A stretch of 64,000 nt of DNA from Topomyia yanbarensis (lineage: Eukaryota > Arthropoda > Insecta > Diptera > Culicidae): the NCBI RefSeq assembly GCF_030247195.1, contig NC_080672.1, positions 10,664,001 through 10,728,000 of the forward strand. The letters are read 5' to 3'. The notes below the pieces were generated by a model. It was given only the letters and a program-made list of their open reading frames with translations. It did not search any database and was not told the DNA's origin. Positions 24,044 to 34,789 of the stretch are shown here, one piece after another (the stretch's first letter is position 1; the number at the start of each line of letters is the position of its first letter). The position numbers were made by a program, and so were the translations under genes.

Positions 24044-25440
24044 TAATTTTTTTGTTTATATTTCTTTGACAAAACATCATATTGAATACTTATTAGTTTA
24101 TCCACAAGAAATCTTATTGAGTTTTCAATTTGCGCTCACTAACAGCAGTTTTCTATTTGATATCATTGGACAACTCTTCTGCTCTCGATTAATGTTCAAC
24201 TGAGAATACTCCAGTTGATAACCAAAAAAAAGTTTTTCGTTGAACTTCACACAATCTTTATGAATATCATTCGAGGCATTGGTAGTGTAATACTGATCGA
24301 TTTTAATGAAAATGTTTGTAGCGGTATGGAGAAAACTGATCTTTTCCGTTTTCAAAAATGATCCTTTTTCCCGACTCGACATAGATGCCAAATATTATTG
24401 TACACATCCGCACATTAAAATGATAATTCACATACTATTAGAATTAATTATGCCCCAGATAGTGGAAATTAAAAACATTTTTATCTGATGATTAAATTAA
24501 TTTTGGTGATATTGATTATAATTTTTTTTTAATTTCTTCTACATGTATTGATTTATTTTTTCTCTTTCATTGAGGCGTAGCAAAGCGCGCCGGGTAACAG
24601 CTATTTTCACATATAAAAGCATATAAAATTCTATGATTTGACAGGAAAATATGTTGCTACACACTTAAAAGTATTTGCATCTCGCAAGATGCACATGAAA
24701 GGAGCGTTACAAGCACATGTAAAACTGTTCTTCGTGTTCACAATTCTTCATCTTTTTCAGCGAAGTTTTACATCAAAAGAGATGCATTTTTTTATTTCAC
24801 ATGCTGAACCACTATTATAAGAAATCAAAATAGGTCGCAATATTGTTTACAACCAATGTAATTTTGATTTTTTCTAAGTGTGTACGTTTTTTACGTCTAA
24901 TGCAATTTTTCTTTTTTTTTTTTTTCTAACTGTGTATGTTTATTATAATTTATTTTTTCTTTGTGAAAACATGCACTTTTTTGTTTGGTTATAATTAAGT
25001 AACTCATAATTATCCAATGTCATCTTCCACTTTCAATAATGCAAAACCTTTATTCGAGACCCCTCATCAATACGTTCTTTTTTCATTCCGCATAAAGAAT
25101 TCACCCCATAGACGTTTTTAAAACGTTGAAATCTCCAGTGGCACCTCCCTCGTTACTCAACCAAAACATTACGCTATCTACTTTGAGTAAATTAACTTCG
25201 TGGCAATGAAGTATATGCACAGCTCAGCATGGGCAATCGATGATTAATGAAGTGAAAGACGCCTCTAAGCTTATGTGCTATATTTACTTCATCTCCTCTC
25301 TCATCCACTGAAATTCCCACTGTTTGTGACCAAGCTTATCACGTCTTAAAAAAACCCGGACCACTGCTGTGACTTTGCTTCCTCAGAGGGTAAATAAATA
25401 TTTAACCAAGAAGAAACCGTCAGATGTGCGAAAATCAAAA
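24044..25440. other. Unassigned AT-rich intronic DNA
   Basis: Long A/T runs and short chance frames only. I see no gene, terminal repeats or RNA signature between the piggyBac-type MITE and the H3 array. Confidence 0.4.
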
Positions 25441-25632
25441 TCCCACACTTCGATGGTCTAGTGGAAGTTCAAGCGAAAAAAAAGATGGGTGGGTAATGTC
25501 TGCGACATAACCGGAGAGATGTAGAATACATAAGGAACACGTTCTTCAAATATGTTGATACTCATTGGAATTTTCGGACAAAAGGTGATTTGGGCGAGGA
25601 ATATTTCAAATTATTCTTTACAAAAATGATGG

Positions 25633-25650
25633 TGGTCCTGAAAAGGACCA
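25633..25650 (-). promoter_or_regulatory. Histone mRNA 3' stem-loop, unit 1 (perfect)
   Basis: Minus strand TGGTCCTTTTCAGGACCA: 6-bp stem GGTCCT... pairing and TTTC loop exactly as in replication-dependent histone genes, the SLBP binding site. Confidence 0.85.
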
Positions 25651-25745
25651 GTTTTGTTGGCGTTGTTGGCCTTGGTGAGGGAGATGGCTAACGATGAAAT
25701 TAATTGTTAGCATGAGGAAGTCGCGTAGTACTGGCCAATGGAAGA
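25651..25745 (-). pseudogene. Histone H3 pseudogene, unit 1 (3' scrap only)
   Basis: Directly upstream of a perfect stem-loop lies a short segment that aligns with the 3' end of unit 2 (the CACCAAGGCCAACAACGCC versus CATCAACACCAACGCCG region). Read alone it could not be called H3; the call comes from its position and its similarity to unit 2. Confidence 0.5.
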
Positions 25746-26096
25746 ACAGATAATAATTGATTCCTGAAAATCAATTTTTCTTTATTCATGTAAATTATAC
25801 ATACTTACAAATCTAACAGAAGATTCCTGATCATATTTCTGAATCATTAGTGCGAACATTGTGTAATTTGGTTAAGTACAATGAAAGTTACAAACTTTCC
25901 AAACTCGACCTTCTGTTCATTCAGAAATATTGAAATGGGGTGTCGTGGTCACAATAAAAAAAGATGGGTGGGTAATGTCTGTCACATAACCGGAGCGTCG
26001 TGATTTCAATTCGAGACGTTAATTTAAATCTAATAATATTCAACAGAATCACGTTTGAATGGGAAATTTTCAAATAATTCTCTATGGTAATAATGG

Positions 26097-26113
26097 TGGT
26101 TCTGAAAAGAACC
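26097..26113 (-). promoter_or_regulatory. Histone mRNA 3' stem-loop, unit 2
   Basis: Minus strand GGTTCTTTTCAGAACCA. The stem differs from unit 1 at two paired positions that change together, so pairing is kept; the loop is canonical. Confidence 0.85.
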
Positions 26114-26312
26114 TTTGGTATCGGCGTTGGTGTTGATGGTGATGCGCTGGATCGTTGGATATTTTTGGTATGATAGTTACGTGCCTGGCGAACTGTTTTG
26201 TAGCCTCGAACAAAACGACAAGACTGGCTTCTTCGGGTACCATTACGGCTGAACTTTATAAGCTTAGCTCGACTTTGAAATCCTGCACAATCTCATGAAT
26301 CAGACACTGGTA
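26114..26312 (-). pseudogene. Histone H3 pseudogene, unit 2 (C-terminal half)
   Basis: On the minus strand the sequence reads QCLIHEIVQDFKVELSL, stop, SSAVMVPEEAS, then LVVLFEATKQFA and HVTIIPKNIQ. These match the H3 histone fold in order: QRLVREIAQDFK, SSAVMALQEAS, LVGLFEDTN, and [10 protein letters not shown]. There is an in-frame stop after SL, the last residues diverge, and the N-terminal tail is absent: at 26313 the sequence switches to the array spacer. A stem-loop lies just downstream. Confidence 0.8.
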
Positions 26313-26642
26313 GGGCTATTTTGTTTGCTACTAGCACGGAGCTGCACAAAAAATCATTTAATGCAGTTAGTTCACGGGGGCTGCCAAAAAGCTTGAATAG
26401 AAGCATGCGACTTCAACGTTTCTCTTAAACACATGCAACAACACATTCGTTTTGGTAATACTGATAATAACAGTAGAAAGGAATGGAAAAGCAGTGCACG
26501 AAACGAGCGAGAGGATAATTTAAATTTTTGTTCCGTGTGCAAGCTACTTCTTTCCACCCAACGTATTATGTTGCTTGTTGAAAATTTGCTACACACCTTA
26601 AAATAAAAGTTTCAGTTTAACTCTCACTAGAACACAATTGAT

Positions 26643-26659
26643 TGGTCCTGAAAAGAACC
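26643..26659 (-). promoter_or_regulatory. Histone mRNA 3' stem-loop, unit 3
   Basis: Minus strand GGTTCTTTTCAGGACCA, with a G-U wobble in the stem and a canonical TTTC loop. Confidence 0.85.
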
Positions 26660-26687
26660 GTTGCTTTTATTCTAATTTACGCCCACT

Positions 26688-26984
26688 CCCACAAACCGAC
26701 CAAGTAGGCATCAGTGGCTTCATTACGGCTGAGTTTTGTAAGCGTAGCTCGACTTTGAAGTAATACACAACCTTACGAACCAGACGCTGGAATGTTAGCC
26801 AGCGGATTAGTTGCTCCGTTGCCCTTTAGTTGGGGCGAAATACTGGCATGGCGACAGTTCCTGATCGGTAGTTGGTTGCGATGGGCCACAAGTAGCTGGG
26901 GCACTTTTGCGGACCGTCATCATCGCCAACTGCTTTCCTCCGGTGGACTGGCTGCTTGCTAGTGCTTGAACGAATACGAATGAT
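26688..26984 (-). pseudogene. Histone H3 pseudogene, unit 3
   Basis: Retains DNA for the tail and most of the fold: a KSTGGKQLA-like block (26930-26970), RKSAPAT-like, RSGTVAMPVFRPN (canonical [11 protein letters not shown]), then QRLVRKVVYYFKVELRLQNSAVM and a shortened TWSVCG. Compared with canonical H3 it lacks the APRK segment, is frameshifted at least twice and loses the C-terminus after the LVGL region. It is followed by a stem-loop at 26643-26659. Confidence 0.85.
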
Positions 26985-27710
26985 GAGAAAAACCGACCGA
27001 CCAATATTCATATATGAAAACACAAGAAAGCACTACTATCGCTCTCCCGCTCGTTTTCGTGCCATTCCTGTGCCTTTCCTTTCCGTTCGGCTACCAATAC
27101 TAGCATAACCAAAACGAATATTCTGTCTTTCCATCGCCTTCAATCTAGTGGCCAGTGCTAGCAAACTTGCATGTTCAGTTTTTCAATAACAACATTCCAA
27201 CAATATTTTCAAAGAATGTTGCAGATTTGAAAAGAAGGAAGGAGAAGATTTTCACAAATTTAAATTCTTTTGTTTTATTTGTTAGCGCTGATAAAGGCTA
27301 TTTAGTTTGCTACTAGCAAGGAGCTGCACAAAAAAATCGATTTATGCAGTTAATCAACGGAGGCTGCCAAAAAGTTCGAATAAAAGCATGCGACTAGTGT
27401 ACTTTGCACGTTCTATATTTTATCTATACTAGAGAGGATCAATAAAATAATTCAAATTGTAATAGCGACATGCAATTGTGGCAACACTGGTCATGAGATG
27501 GTGGGGAACACGCATATTCGTTTTAGTTATGATGGTAGTAGCAGCAGAAAGGAATGGAAAAGCAGTGCACGAAAACGAGCGAGAGAAGATAATTTAAATT
27601 CTCTTTCTTTCTTTCCACACATCGTATTTCTTATATTGCTTTCTGAAAATTATTTGTTATACACCATAAAATGTAAATTTCAGTTTAACACTTATTAGAA
27701 CACAATTAAT

Positions 27711-27727
27711 TGGTCCTGTAAAGAACC
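27711..27727 (-). promoter_or_regulatory. Histone mRNA 3' stem-loop, unit 4 (loop mutated)
   Basis: Minus strand GGTTCTTTACAGGACCA. The loop reads TTTA instead of TTTC, shared with unit 5, so the change predates their duplication. Confidence 0.8.
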
Positions 27728-27794
27728 GTTTATTGTTTTATTGCGGGAGCATAATTCAGACGCACTCCCCGCGGACACGGTGAGCTAGAAAGCA

Positions 27795-28088
27795 CTATTT
27801 TGCATTCTCGAACAAACCGACCAAGTAGGCATCGTTGGCTTCTCGGGGCATCATTACGACTGAGCTTTGTAAGCGTAGCTCGACTTTGCAGTCCTGCACA
27901 ATCTCACGACCCAGACGCTGGAACGATAGCCTACTCTGTTGCCCTTTAGTTGGGGCGAAATTCTTGCAGGGCGACAGTTCCGATGAGTCACCAGTAGCTG
28001 GGGCACTTTTTCCGTCCGTCGCTATTGCCAACTGCTTTCCTTCGGTGGACTGGCTGCTTGCTAGTGCTTGAACGAATACGAATGATGA
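27795..28088 (-). pseudogene. Histone H3 pseudogene, unit 4 (longest open frame)
   Basis: An uninterrupted minus-strand frame (within 28106-27795) reads [21 protein letters not shown], then [39 protein letters not shown] and NAK, stop. The order matches H3 from Lys9 region to the LVGLFEDTN block, with the [20 protein letters not shown] part scrambled by indels. The final [20 protein letters not shown] segment is missing. The open frame extends upstream into what should be promoter, so it is an accident of compensating frameshifts, not an intact histone. Confidence 0.85.
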
Positions 28089-28805
28089 GAAAAACCGAAC
28101 GACCAATATTCATATACGAGAAAGCACTACTATCGCTCTCTCGCTCGTTTTCGTGCCATTCCTGCGCCTTTCCTTTCCGTTCGGCTACCAATACTAGCAT
28201 AACCAAAACGAATATTCTGTCTTTCCATCGCCTTCAATCTAGTGGCCAATGCTAGCAAACTTGCATGTTCAGTTTTTCAATAACAACATTCAAACAATAT
28301 TTTCAAAGAATGTTGCAGATTTGAAAAGAAGGAAGGAAAAGATTTTCACAAATTTAAATTCTTTCGTGTTATTTGTTAGCGCTGATAAAGGCTATCTAGT
28401 TTGCTACTAGCAAGGAGCTGCACAAAAAAATCGATTTATGCAGTTAATCAACGGAGGCTGCCAAAAAGTTCGAATAAAAGCATGCGACTAGTGTACTTTG
28501 CACGTTCTATATTTTATCTATACTAGAGAGGATCAATAAAATAATTCAAATTGTAATAGCGACATGCAATTGTGGCAACACTGGTCATGAGATGGTGGGG
28601 GAACACGCACATTCGTTTTAGTTATGATGGTAGTAGCAGCAGAAAGGAATGGAAAAGCAGTGCACGAAAACGAGCGAGAGAAGATAATTTAAATTCTCTT
28701 TCTTTCTTTCCACACATCGTATTTCTTATATTGCTTTCTGAAAATTATTTGTTATACACCATAAAATGTAAATTTCAGTTTAACTCTTATTAGAACACAA
28801 TTAAT

Positions 28806-28822
28806 TGGTCCTGTAAAGAACC
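28806..28822 (-). promoter_or_regulatory. Histone mRNA 3' stem-loop, unit 5 (loop mutated)
   Basis: Identical to unit 4, GGTTCTTTACAGGACCA on the minus strand. Confidence 0.8.
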
Positions 28823-28902
28823 GTTTATTGTTTTATTGCGGGAGCATAATTCAGACGCACTCCCCGCGGACACGGTGAGCCAGTTTAACTCTTATTAGAA
28901 CG

Positions 28903-29080
28903 CAGATTAGTTTCTCTGTTGCCCTTTAGTTGGGGCGAAATTCTTGCAGGGCGACAGTTCCTGATCGGGTTGCGATGAGTCACCAGTAGCTGGGGCACTT
29001 TTTCCGCCGTCGTCATCGCCGACTGCTTTTCTTCGGTGGACTGGCTGCTTGCTAGTGCTTGAACGAATACGAATGATGAG
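28903..29080 (-). pseudogene. Histone H3 pseudogene, unit 5 (N-terminal part only)
   Basis: Contains the tail region (STGG- and KSAPAT-like codons at about 28990-29050) and the scrambled central segment. From 28881 it changes abruptly into CAGTTTAACTCTTATTAGAA, a copy of sequence found just beyond the stem-loop, so the whole histone-fold half has been lost by a recombination between units. Confidence 0.75.
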
Positions 29081-29269
29081 AAAAACCGACCGACAGATAT
29101 TTATATAATCGCGCTAATATGCACTACTATCGCTTTCTCGCTCGTTCTCGTGCCGTGCATGAGCCTTTCCTTTCCGTCCGGCTTCTAATGGCCTAACCAA
29201 AGGAATATGCCGTCTTTCCCCCACCAAGTGCTCTCGTCAAGCAACCCAATGCGAATAACCATACGAACA

Positions 29270-31860
29270 AACATGTAATGGACCTATATATAAACTTTTC
29301 ATTATTTTATTGTTCGGTTGGTCTACCATAACGACGGCTCTGTGCGGGATGGGCTGAAAATTTTCACTTTTCCGAGTCGTTTTCGAAAGATTTTTCAAAA
29401 CACATTTTTTTGTTATTAGTACATGTTATACATACTTCAAATTTTAATACAGCATAGAGGAACATATTTGCAACAAATTGGTCTAAAAATCAAATCATTC
29501 TGTTAAGTATGATAAAAGTTATTAACGTTCAAAATCTGACGCGGCGCCGCAGCCGATATTTTGAAACGGGACCCCTATATTGAAACCTTAAATGTATTCT
29601 ACATTAAAATGATGAGTGACCGAATGGTTTTCCTTCTCAACAACACGCAAATTGTACACTGTTGCTGAGAGGTTGAATTACTTAAACCAACCGAACAGAG
29701 CAACTGCTGTGCCACATCCTATCTACACGGTTCTCTGTCCGGGTACTGCTCCTCCGGGAAGATACATTCATTCATATTTCAGCACAATGTATCTCAGCGC
29801 GCAAATATAGATGGGCCCGCGGAGAAAAGATTCAACAAAGGAATACGGTGTGATTTATGCCTGTATGAGAGCACCTAATGGGAGCGGGAATTCTCTTTCC
29901 AGACCAGGGGATGTTTGACTTTGGATGGGGAGAACAGTTATTGACAATAGATTCGATTAATAAATTACTTCCTTTATAATGCTTTCGGTACAGAACAAAT
30001 TCGACTAAAAGCAAATAACGAGTTCCCGCGACTTTTATGTACATTTAAAAGGCAAATATTGATTTAACCCTCTCCAGTGCAGCAGTGGGATGCTGCAACT
30101 CAACTCGAGTTTTTGTCTGTTTGCCGGGTTCTGTCACTCGAACCGAGCTGCTCATCGTTCCCAGCATGAAACTTTTCACTATTAAACAATTATCAACAAG
30201 TCTTTGTTTCCTGCGAAGTACAGGTGTATTTTGCCTTAGTTGGACGACATTTGATATAAATAGTTAACGAAAGTGAAAGTGATACGACCGATATCAATGT
30301 TTAGTAGAATTTGAACGACCACGGGTATTACTTTGTATAACTATGCATAGTATTTTGTTAACGTTCAGTTTTAGTTTTGGCTGAATTGCGGAATGATGTA
30401 TACCCTTTAAATCTACTGTTTCGACAACTACTTAGATGATATTGACGCTTTCGCTTTGTCTCATCAGTATGGTGCAGTCAACTTGATCAGCATGCATAGA
30501 CGTAACGTCTAATAAGTAACATTGTGGTAACTGGGAACGTTGGTAATAATTATATTCTCCACTACATTGTTTACAAAATCATTTCGAAAATGGTTGTTTC
30601 GAGCGATCTACTCTGAACCGGATCCAATAATGAAATCAGTTTTTGAAAAAACTCCGGTCCAGAATATCATTGAAGCAAAAAAAACGGACACTAACATGTA
30701 TCCACAGCCAACTGCGATGATTGAAATTTGTTTTGACAACATGCGCTGTGCAATTAGAGTACAAAAACACAAACATAAGAGCCGTTCTGTTAAGGTCGAA
30801 ACAACAAACATTCAACTCACACGCAACCTTCCACACACCGACACTAATGATTAGCCGTCAATGTCAACCGAAATGTTTTGCACTCAAAACTCATGTCACG
30901 GATAGCGCATCAATTACCGGCCGGAAACGCTATGCACACGTACCGCCCATCATCGCCAGTAGTTCCGCTAATGAACAAACCAAACATTAAGCGACATTCC
31001 GTGTCATGTCACATTTTAACTGGCGCATGACTTACTTCTAAACGTTCTGAATCATTTGTGATAAAACGCCATCCCAAATATATATCTCAATTACACGCAG
31101 GAATTCAAGCAGTGCACTATAACGATTGCTCTGATGACACGTAGAATGACCATCGGGTATTCGGGTAAGTAGCCTGAAATTTGGTTGTCACTCCAGTAGC
31201 TCCTAGCTCGGTCGGGAATTTGTCATTGCGCTACAAGTCGCCATCATCGGGCAATCCCTTTTTCATGGTTCACGTACAGTGGAAACGTGCCCTGTCGGAT
31301 CTAATTGCTGCGTGGAAACTTCATCGAGACGACAGTTTCGATATTGCCCACGCAGAATGGTCGGTATTTACGTGCTCGGGAGGAAGGGAAACTTGCGACT
31401 GATTTATGCCCTAGTCGAGTTTATTTTCAAGCGGAAATTCTACCGCTGGGAAAAATCAATGCAGATACGGTGTTGATAAATTGAGGCATTTTATGAGAAT
31501 GAACAAACAAATGGGAAAATTTAACTAAGCTCGTCCAGGCGCCACAATGGAAGTTTTGTGGTCAGGGGGTTAAAGGCTTTCATAAATACCGTATGGTTGA
31601 TGTTTTGCGGTTTTCCTCATATCTATCTGATAATTTTGTTTTATTCCCAGAGAGCAAACAACAGTTTATCTACAGACGTTTTATGGCACAGACTTTCGAA
31701 GATTTATTTGATGCAGCCGAGTGAATTGTGAAAAATGCAGCTAAACGAATATGACGGTTCGGTATTGCGCATTTCAGACCAAATAAGATTATCACACAAG
31801 TGTGAACCTTCCTTCAAATCGTGATAAAAATGTGATTGATCGAAGCAAGCTTTGAAGAGA
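29270..31860. other. Unassigned intronic DNA
   Basis: Between the H3 array and the AT-rich LINE. Overlapping chance frames at 30540-30990 on both strands have no recognisable domain. No repeats were evident by eye. Confidence 0.35.
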
Positions 31861-32221
31861 AGTGACGTGTTTTTACTTATTTGCTGCCTGTTATTTTTTT
31901 CTTCATTTTAGAGTGAAGAAAATTAATAGTACTTCGGAAGAAGGAATTGCAGTTCCTGACCGAGACCGGAAAAAAGAAAACGAAGAAGAAGAATAAGAAG
32001 AAGTGAAGAACGAGAGGAGAGAATACCCGAATTTTTCTCCTTGAAGGAAGGAAGTCAGACAGTTTCAGGACCAGACAAGCAGTATTCGAAGTTTGAAGAA
32101 GAAGCATTCTAGGAAAAGAAAAGGATAAGTATTAGTTTGCTATTTTTTATTTCTATTGATTGAGTTTTTTTAAATTTTGTGTTGTGTTTAAAATTATTCC
32201 GATCCATTAAATATTTTTCAC

Positions 32222-33436
32222 ATGGACGGTGACCCGAGTGATTCTCTTGAGCTTATTGATTTTCAAGATGATTTACCTAATGGTCAAAATTTAGAACCAC
32301 GTATAAAAAATATCCTCTATCAGCTAAAGGTCCATTTTCGGTATATTTCAGGGAAAATAATAAATAATATAAATGTTCTCCTTATTTCTGCTGAAATTTA
32401 TAAAAAATTTAAATCAGTAAAAGAAATTAAAAAAATCTCTTTAAACAAATTAAGAATTATTTTTTCTGATTGTGATGAGGCAAATTTATTAGTCACATCA
32501 AAACTTTTTGCTGATATATACCGTGTTTATATTCCATGCGATCTCGTTGAGATTGATGAAGTAATTTTTGATGAAATTATTGATTGTCATTAATTTTGGT
32601 TCAGGAGAGTTTAAAAACTAAAAAAAATCTTCTGTGCAAATATTACATAGCGAACGTCTATATAAAAAGCAAACGATGATATTAATCAAAAATTTATTCC
32701 TTCTAATGCAGTGCGTGTCACTTTTGAAGGTTGTTCTGCCCTCCCTGATTTCCTGTATGTGAATAATGTAATTTTTTATGTTCGAATTTTCACTCCTAAA
32801 GTGATGCATTGCGAACGTTGTCAACTTTGTGGACACACAGAAAAATTTCGCTCTAACAAAATTAAATGTGGTAATTGTAGTGGTGGCCATAGTACAGTTT
32901 CATGTAAGAAAATCACAGAAAATTGTATTTATTGTCACGGAAAACATTCTAAACTAAATAAATGTCCTTCATATAAAGTTTGCAAAACTAAACTTTACCA
33001 AAAAACATTAAATAGAAGTAAATATTCATATGCTGAATTATTGAAATCTTCTACATCAATAATTACAACAGAAAATTCATTCGATATTCTTGATGATACT
33101 GATGATATAACTGTTCCTTCTGACTCTCAACCTGGTTGTAGTTATCGTCCTCCAATTAGAAGAAGAAGAAGTAATTTACGATATAAAACAAAAGAAAATT
33201 CTGAAACTTTGATACCTAAATTTCATAATCGGAATGAATTTCCTTCACTCAAACCTACTTCTGAAATTCCAGGTTTTCAAAAAATTAATACGGAAGAAAA
33301 ATCTACTGATTCATCACACAACCCTTCAAAATCTATTATTAGTGAAATTATTGAAAGCATTTCTAATTTTTTAGGTTTAAGTGACTTGGAAAAACTTAAT
33401 TATAAAAGTTGTTCCCTTTATAACATCTCTTCTTAA
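32222..33436 (+). pseudogene. AT-rich I-like LINE ORF1 with three zinc knuckles
   Basis: Starts MDGDPSDSLELIDFQDDLPN at 32222 and runs to a stop near 32593. Frame is lost through 32594-32710 and resumes in another frame to 33436. The second part contains CERCQLCGHTEKF (second Cys of the knuckle changed to Arg-Ser), CGNCSGGHSTVSC and CIYCHGKHSKLNKC, then a Ser-rich basic tail. The role in the family is RNA binding and RNP formation. Two frame changes inactivate it. Confidence 0.8.
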
Positions 33437-33453
33437 TTCATTTATGCCCCTCC

Positions 33454-34105
33454 TTGTTCAACTATTTTCAAATGTTTAATGGCTGGCAACTTATTTTAAA
33501 TAATTTGAAATTTCTTCGATGGAATAGTAGAAGCATCTTACAAAAGATTGATAGACTGAAAGCAATAATTATAAATAATAATATAGATATATTTTGCATC
33601 TGTCAAACTTGGTTAAACGAATCGATTTTTTTTCGTATTCCTAGTTTCAATATTTTTAGGAAAGACCGGAATGATTCATATGGTGGTGCTATGATTGGAA
33701 TTCGTCAAAATATTGAGTATTGTACTTTAAATTTTCCTACATCAAATTCCATTGAATGTGTTGGCTTATCAATTAAATTAAATAAAACAAAATATTCCAT
33801 TTTATCTATTTATATCCCACCAAATGGTAATCTTTCATCTTCTGAATTTAATAGAATAATAGCTAATGTTTCTGAACCATATTTTATCCTCGGCGATTTC
33901 AAAGCTCTTCCTGGGGATGTGAAAGAGACAATGGTAGAGGTATTCTTCTTTTAGATATTATTTACGAGTTCAATTTAGCTATATTAAATGATGACTCACC
34001 AACTAGAATTGCAGTCCCTCCAGCAACAAATTCGGCTGTTGATTTAACCTTATGTTCAAAAAACTTGAGTCTAAATTGTTCTTGGACTGTAGTTGAAGAT
34101 TTGTA
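33454..34105 (+). pseudogene. AT-rich I-like LINE ORF2: APE-type endonuclease
   Basis: Reads LKFLRWNSRSILQKIDRL (the N-terminal endonuclease strand with Asn), CICQTWLNES (where the usual catalytic ET motif is QT), GGAMIGIR, YIPPNG and FILGDFKA (GDFN with Asn changed to Lys). After a short deletion at about 33905-33925 it continues in another frame (GRGILLLDIIYEFNLAILND, SAVDLTLCS) to a stop at 34105. Three catalytic-block changes and a frameshift make it inactive. Confidence 0.8.
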
Positions 34106-34541
34106 GACACAATATGAGCTTCTTATCCGCTCGTATGAGCAACGATCAGCGTTATCTGGAATAGCTGAGTTTTGATTGACTCTCAATTTTCGCATTCGAT
34201 TTGTATCTTTAACATTGCGAGCACTGTCTTTTTCATGTGTCATTCGCTGACGCTTTCGCTCCAAATTGTGTTCACTCTTGTTTTGGAGATGTTCTTGTAT
34301 TTGTCGAGCTTTCTACTTTTGCTGTCTTTTATGATTTAACTACAGTTTGCAATTCTCTTGAGTTTCTTGATGCATCATGTGCGATAATAATTAGGTGGCC
34401 GTTTAACCAATCTTTTTACATTTAAGAAAGTTTATGATTCATGGTACAAAAAAAACGAACCCGCAAACGGACCTAGTCGATACACACGTGGCTAGGATAA
34501 GTGGATCCGGCGAAAGTCACTTGAAAGGAGTCTGATGGGGA

Positions 34542-34781
34542 TTAAGCTTTCATACCTTCTACGAACGATTCCGAGCGCAATTGCTCGCATTCAAATATCT
34601 TAACTAGTTGAAGCAAGAAGCTGACCACACCGTCAATCTCCTCGTCTTGCGAAGGTACATAGACACGGTTTGCTTGCTTCAGGTCAGACAAAACAACGCG
34701 AATCTTGTGTAGTCCAACCCTTGCAATTTCGATTGCGGCTGAATACCGTTTTGTCAGGTCCTTTGCAATTTGTATTATCAT
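34542..34781 (-). pseudogene. I-like LINE ORF1 fragment, minus strand
   Basis: RYSAAIEIARVGLHKIRVVL, SDLKQAN, RVYVPSQDEEIDGVVS and KIFECEQLRSESFVEG align with the ORF1 core of the 11.4-12.2 kb copy, with a deletion between QAN and RVYVP and another before KIFE. It has no zinc knuckles. Upstream sequence to about 35050 may be the rest of this fragment. Confidence 0.7.
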
Positions 34782-34789
34782 AAGTTGTT

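Larger units (their letters stand above)
26925..28880 (-). repeat. Near-identical tandem duplication inside the H3 array
   Basis: About 26925-27785 and 28027-28880 match almost base for base (offset 1094-1102), covering H3 tail, upstream region, spacer and the stem-loop of the next unit. Only scattered substitutions and an 8-base deletion near 28120 are seen by eye. This is the youngest event in the array. Confidence 0.85.
25440..29270 (-). repeat. Tandem array of five histone H3-derived pseudogene units
   Basis: Five units in the same (minus) orientation each carry a histone-type 3' stem-loop (25633, 26097, 26643, 27711, 28806) with H3-derived coding remnants next to it. The last three units are spaced about 1.07-1.09 kb; the first two about 0.46 and 0.55 kb. 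A shared spacer (containing GGAGCTGCACAAAAAA and GGCTGCCAAAAAG) occurs at about 26318, 27295 and 28384. A shared upstream region with a TATA-like CATATATGAATATT and a CGCTC-rich stretch occurs at about 27005, 28105 and 29095. All H3 frames are broken. The array lies inside the SPR intron, in the same sense as the host gene. Confidence 0.88.
31860..34105 (+). mobile_element. AT-rich I-like non-LTR retrotransposon, 3'-truncated
   Basis: A purine-rich 5' leader (about 31900-32220) precedes ORF1 (from 32222, broken) and the endonuclease start of ORF2 (33454-34105). RT and all 3' parts are absent. The ORF1 resembles that of the other I-like family here (KKISLNKLRIIFSDCDEAN, YRVYIPCDLVEIDEV versus KIRPDKLRVVVNSLNQAND, YRVYIPANMVEVCEV) but is a distinct, much more A/T-rich family. 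LINEs normally lose their 5' end, so a copy with 5' parts and no 3' end implies later deletion or replacement of the 3' half. Confidence 0.8.

Noticed and set aside
27498..28793. Two nearly identical 66- and 73-codon plus-strand frames (HIRFSYDGSSSRKEWKSS)
   Set aside because: They lie in the duplicated spacer of the H3 array; identity reflects recent duplication rather than coding constraint, and the third copy is broken.
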